From CAZWUZ01 sp964637655 [NCBI: uncultured bacterium] (GTDB taxonomy: Bacteria > DAOPZR01): 6,500 bases of DNA. Of this stretch, positions 4,777-6,500 are shown piece by piece (the first letter of the stretch is position 1; each line of letters starts with the position of its first letter). The position numbers and the translations under genes are program-made. The notes under the pieces were generated by a model, which was given only the letters and a program-made list of their open reading frames with translations, was not told the DNA's origin and did not search any database. The stretch is from NCBI GenBank assembly GCA_964637655.1, contig CAZWUZ010000215.1, forward strand, positions 1 to 6,500, read 5' to 3'.

Positions 4777-6500
4777 ATGGCACAGTACCGGACACAGTAT
4801 TGCGGCACGGTGACGAAAGCGGCATTGGGACAGACGGTGCGCCTCGCGGGGTGGGTGAACCGCTACCGCGACCACGGCGGCCTGATTTTCATCGACCTGC
4901 GCGACCGCACGGGCATCGTGCAGCTGGTGTTCAACCCGCAGACGAACGCGGAGCTGCACGCGCAGGCGCACAAGCTGCGCGGCGAGGATGTGATCAGCGT
5001 GGCGGGGGCGGTCATCGCCCGCTCACCCGAGACGGTCAACCCGAAACTCCCGACGGGGGAGATTGAAGTGGCGGTGACGGAACTGCAGGTGCTGAACCGC
5101 GCGCAGACGCCCCCGTTCTTCCCCGCGGACGACGACATCGTGGTGGGCGAGGACGTGCGCCTGAAGTACCGCTACCTCGACCTGCGCACGGCGCGCATGA
5201 CGCGCAACCTGCGCGCGCGCCATCGCGCCTCGACGCTGCTGCGCAATTACTTCGACGCGCAGGGCTTCTGGGAAGTGGAAACGCCGATGCTGACGCGCAG
5301 CACCCCCGAGGGGGCGCGCGACTACCTCGTCCCGTCGCGGCTCTACGCGGGCAGATTCTTTGCGCTGCCGCAGTCGCCGCAGCAGCTCAAGCAGATCCTG
5401 ATGATGGGCGGGGTGGACCGCTACTACCAGGTGGCGCGCTGCTTCCGCGACGAGGACCTGCGCGCCGACCGCCAGCCCGAGTTCACGCAGATCGATCTCG
5501 AGATGTCATTCGCGGACGAGGATGATGTGCTGACCGTGGTCGAGGGGGCGGTGGCGCAGCTGGTGCAGGAAATCGCCGGGGTCGCGGTGCCGCTGCCGCT
5601 GGCGCGCGTCACGTACGACGAGGTGATGGCAAACTACGGCTGCGACAAGCCCGACCTGCGCTCGCCGCTGGTACTGACCCCGGTGGAGAGCATCTTCGCG
5701 GGGACAACGTTCAAGGTGTTTCGCGCGGTGCTCGACGGCAAGGGGCTGATCAAAGCGCTGCGCGTGCCGGGCGGCGGGAAACTGTCGCGCAAGGATATCG
5801 ACCTGCTGACCGCGGGTGCGGGCGAGCACGGGGCGAAGGGCCTGGCGTGGATGAAGGTGACGGACGCCGGGTTCGAGTCGTCCATCGTGAAGTTCTTCAC
5901 GCCCGAGGAACTGGCGGGGGTGAAGAGCGCGACAGGGGCGCAGGCGGGCGACATCATCTTCTTCGTCGCTGACGCGCCCGGCGTGGTCAACGCCGCGCTG
6001 GCCTGGCTGCGCGTGAAGGTGGCGCGCGACCTCGGGCTGTTCGACGAAAAGGCGTTCCGCCTGCTCTGGGTGGTCGATTTCCCGCAGTTCGAGTACTCGG
6101 CGGAGGACAAGCGTTTCGTCGCCATGCATCATCCGTTCACGCAGCCGCAGGCGGCGACCGCGCACTTCCTGTCGAGCGATCCGGGGAAGGTGCGGGCGCG
6201 CGCCTATGACATCGTCATGAACGGCACGGAGATCGGCGGCGGCAGCATCCGTATCCACCAGCCGGAGCAGCAGCGGGAGATGTTCGCCGCGCTCGGGCTG
6301 ACCGAGGAGCAGGTGCAGGAGAAGTTCAGCTACTTCATCGAGGCGCTGGCCTACGGCACGCCGCCGCACGGCGGCCTGGCGCTCGGGCTCGACCGGCTGC
6401 TGATGCTGCTGCTCGGCGAGGGGTCGATCCGCGACGTCATCCCCTTCCCCAAGACGCAGCGCGCGGTCTGCCCGCTGCCCAACGCCCCGGGGACGGTGGC
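4777..6500 (+). CDS. aspS: Aspartyl-tRNA synthetase, 3' end outside the window
   Basis: AspRS charges tRNA-Asp with aspartate. The window holds 574 codons of this bacterial-type enzyme (usually about 590 residues), so only a short C-terminal tail is missing. Order of domains: N-terminal OB-fold that binds the anticodon (about 1-110), class II core with [21 protein letters not shown] (168-188), motif 2 [18 protein letters not shown] (219-236), the bacterial GAD insertion (about 290-410, including [10 protein letters not shown]), then [31 protein letters not shown] and motif 3 [12 protein letters not shown] (531-542). His33 in RDHGG is the residue seen in non-discriminating AspRS, which also charges tRNA-Asn. 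The ATG has AGGAG (4766-4770) at a 6-nt spacing and starts 2 bp after the hisS stop, so the two genes form one operon. The frame is open to the window edge with no disruption. Confidence 0.97.
   Translation, partial: MAQYRTQYCGTVTKAALGQTVRLAGWVNRYRDHGGLIFIDLRDRTGIVQLVFNPQTNAELHAQAHKLRGEDVISVAGAVIARSPETVNPKLPTGEIEVAVTELQVLNRAQTPPFFPADDDIVVGEDVRLKYRYLDLRTARMTRNLRARHRASTLLRNYFDAQGFWEVETPMLTRSTPEGARDYLVPSRLYAGRFFALPQSPQQLKQILMMGGVDRYYQVARCFRDEDLRADRQPEFTQIDLEMSFADEDDVLTVVEGAVAQLVQEIAGVAVPLPLARVTYDEVMANYGCDKPDLRSPLVLTPVESIFAGTTFKVFRAVLDGKGLIKALRVPGGGKLSRKDIDLLTAGAGEHGAKGLAWMKVTDAGFESSIVKFFTPEELAGVKSATGAQAGDIIFFVADAPGVVNAALAWLRVKVARDLGLFDEKAFRLLWVVDFPQFEYSAEDKRFVAMHHPFTQPQAATAHFLSSDPGKVRARAYDIVMNGTEIGGGSIRIHQPEQQREMFAALGLTEEQVQEKFSYFIEALAYGTPPHGGLALGLDRLLMLLLGEGSIRDVIPFPKTQRAVCPLPNAPGTV

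Noticed and set aside
3371-4825. Long minus-strand open frame of 484 codons
   Set aside because: It is antisense to hisS, has low-complexity Arg/Ala-rich sequence and no recognisable domain. The plus-strand HisRS explains the region fully.
5506-6369. Minus-strand open frame of 287 codons
   Set aside because: It is antisense to aspS and has a shadow-like composition rich in Arg, His and Leu.

Overview
This window looks like bacterial chromosomal DNA, GC-rich, with almost every gene on the plus strand and very little space between genes. It holds a housekeeping block (glutaredoxin, phosphoglycolate-type phosphatase, a COG1092-like methyltransferase, MetK, HisRS, AspRS). Just upstream of that block lies a broken piece of an integron-type integrase. 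Strong Shine-Dalgarno sites and textbook sigma70-type promoters show ordinary bacterial expression signals. Candidate groups are the Verrucomicrobiota, Kiritimatiellota or Lentisphaerota, or a similar lineage, judged from the flavour of the methyltransferase, MetK and AspRS and the integron-like remnant. That placement is a low-confidence inference.

Layout. Positions 1-50 are a cluster of short inverted and direct repeats built on the motif GCATAAT/CGGCAT, probably the end of a mobile element. At 51 it changes abruptly into the C-terminal third of a tyrosine recombinase of the integron-integrase type (51-215), which is truncated and so a pseudogene. Positions 216-348 are noncoding: a small palindrome follows the integrase stop, then a good promoter with an extended -10 box. 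That promoter appears to drive a tight operon: a 9-codon leader ORF (349-378), a glutaredoxin-like protein (372-626), a HAD phosphatase (623-1279) and a SAM-dependent methyltransferase (1272-2117). Each gene overlaps the next by 4-8 bp, which suggests translational coupling.

The methyltransferase stop codon lies inside the -35 box of a perfect-consensus sigma70 promoter (TTGACA, 17 bp, TATAAT) for metK (2218-3378). metK has a short leader of about 70 nt that contains small hairpins. A strong hairpin terminator or attenuator (3384-3440) separates metK from hisS (3464-4774), which is followed after 2 bp by aspS (4777 to beyond the window end).

How the genes fit together: MetK makes S-adenosylmethionine, which the methyltransferase encoded just upstream would consume. 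HisRS and AspRS charge tRNA, the phosphatase removes 2-phosphoglycolate or a similar small phosphate ester, and the glutaredoxin handles thiol-disulfide exchange. I found no CRISPR array, RNA gene, defence system or clearly new multi-gene system. The spots most worth a second look are the integrase junction at the left edge, the leader ORF before the glutaredoxin, and the metK-hisS intergenic structure.
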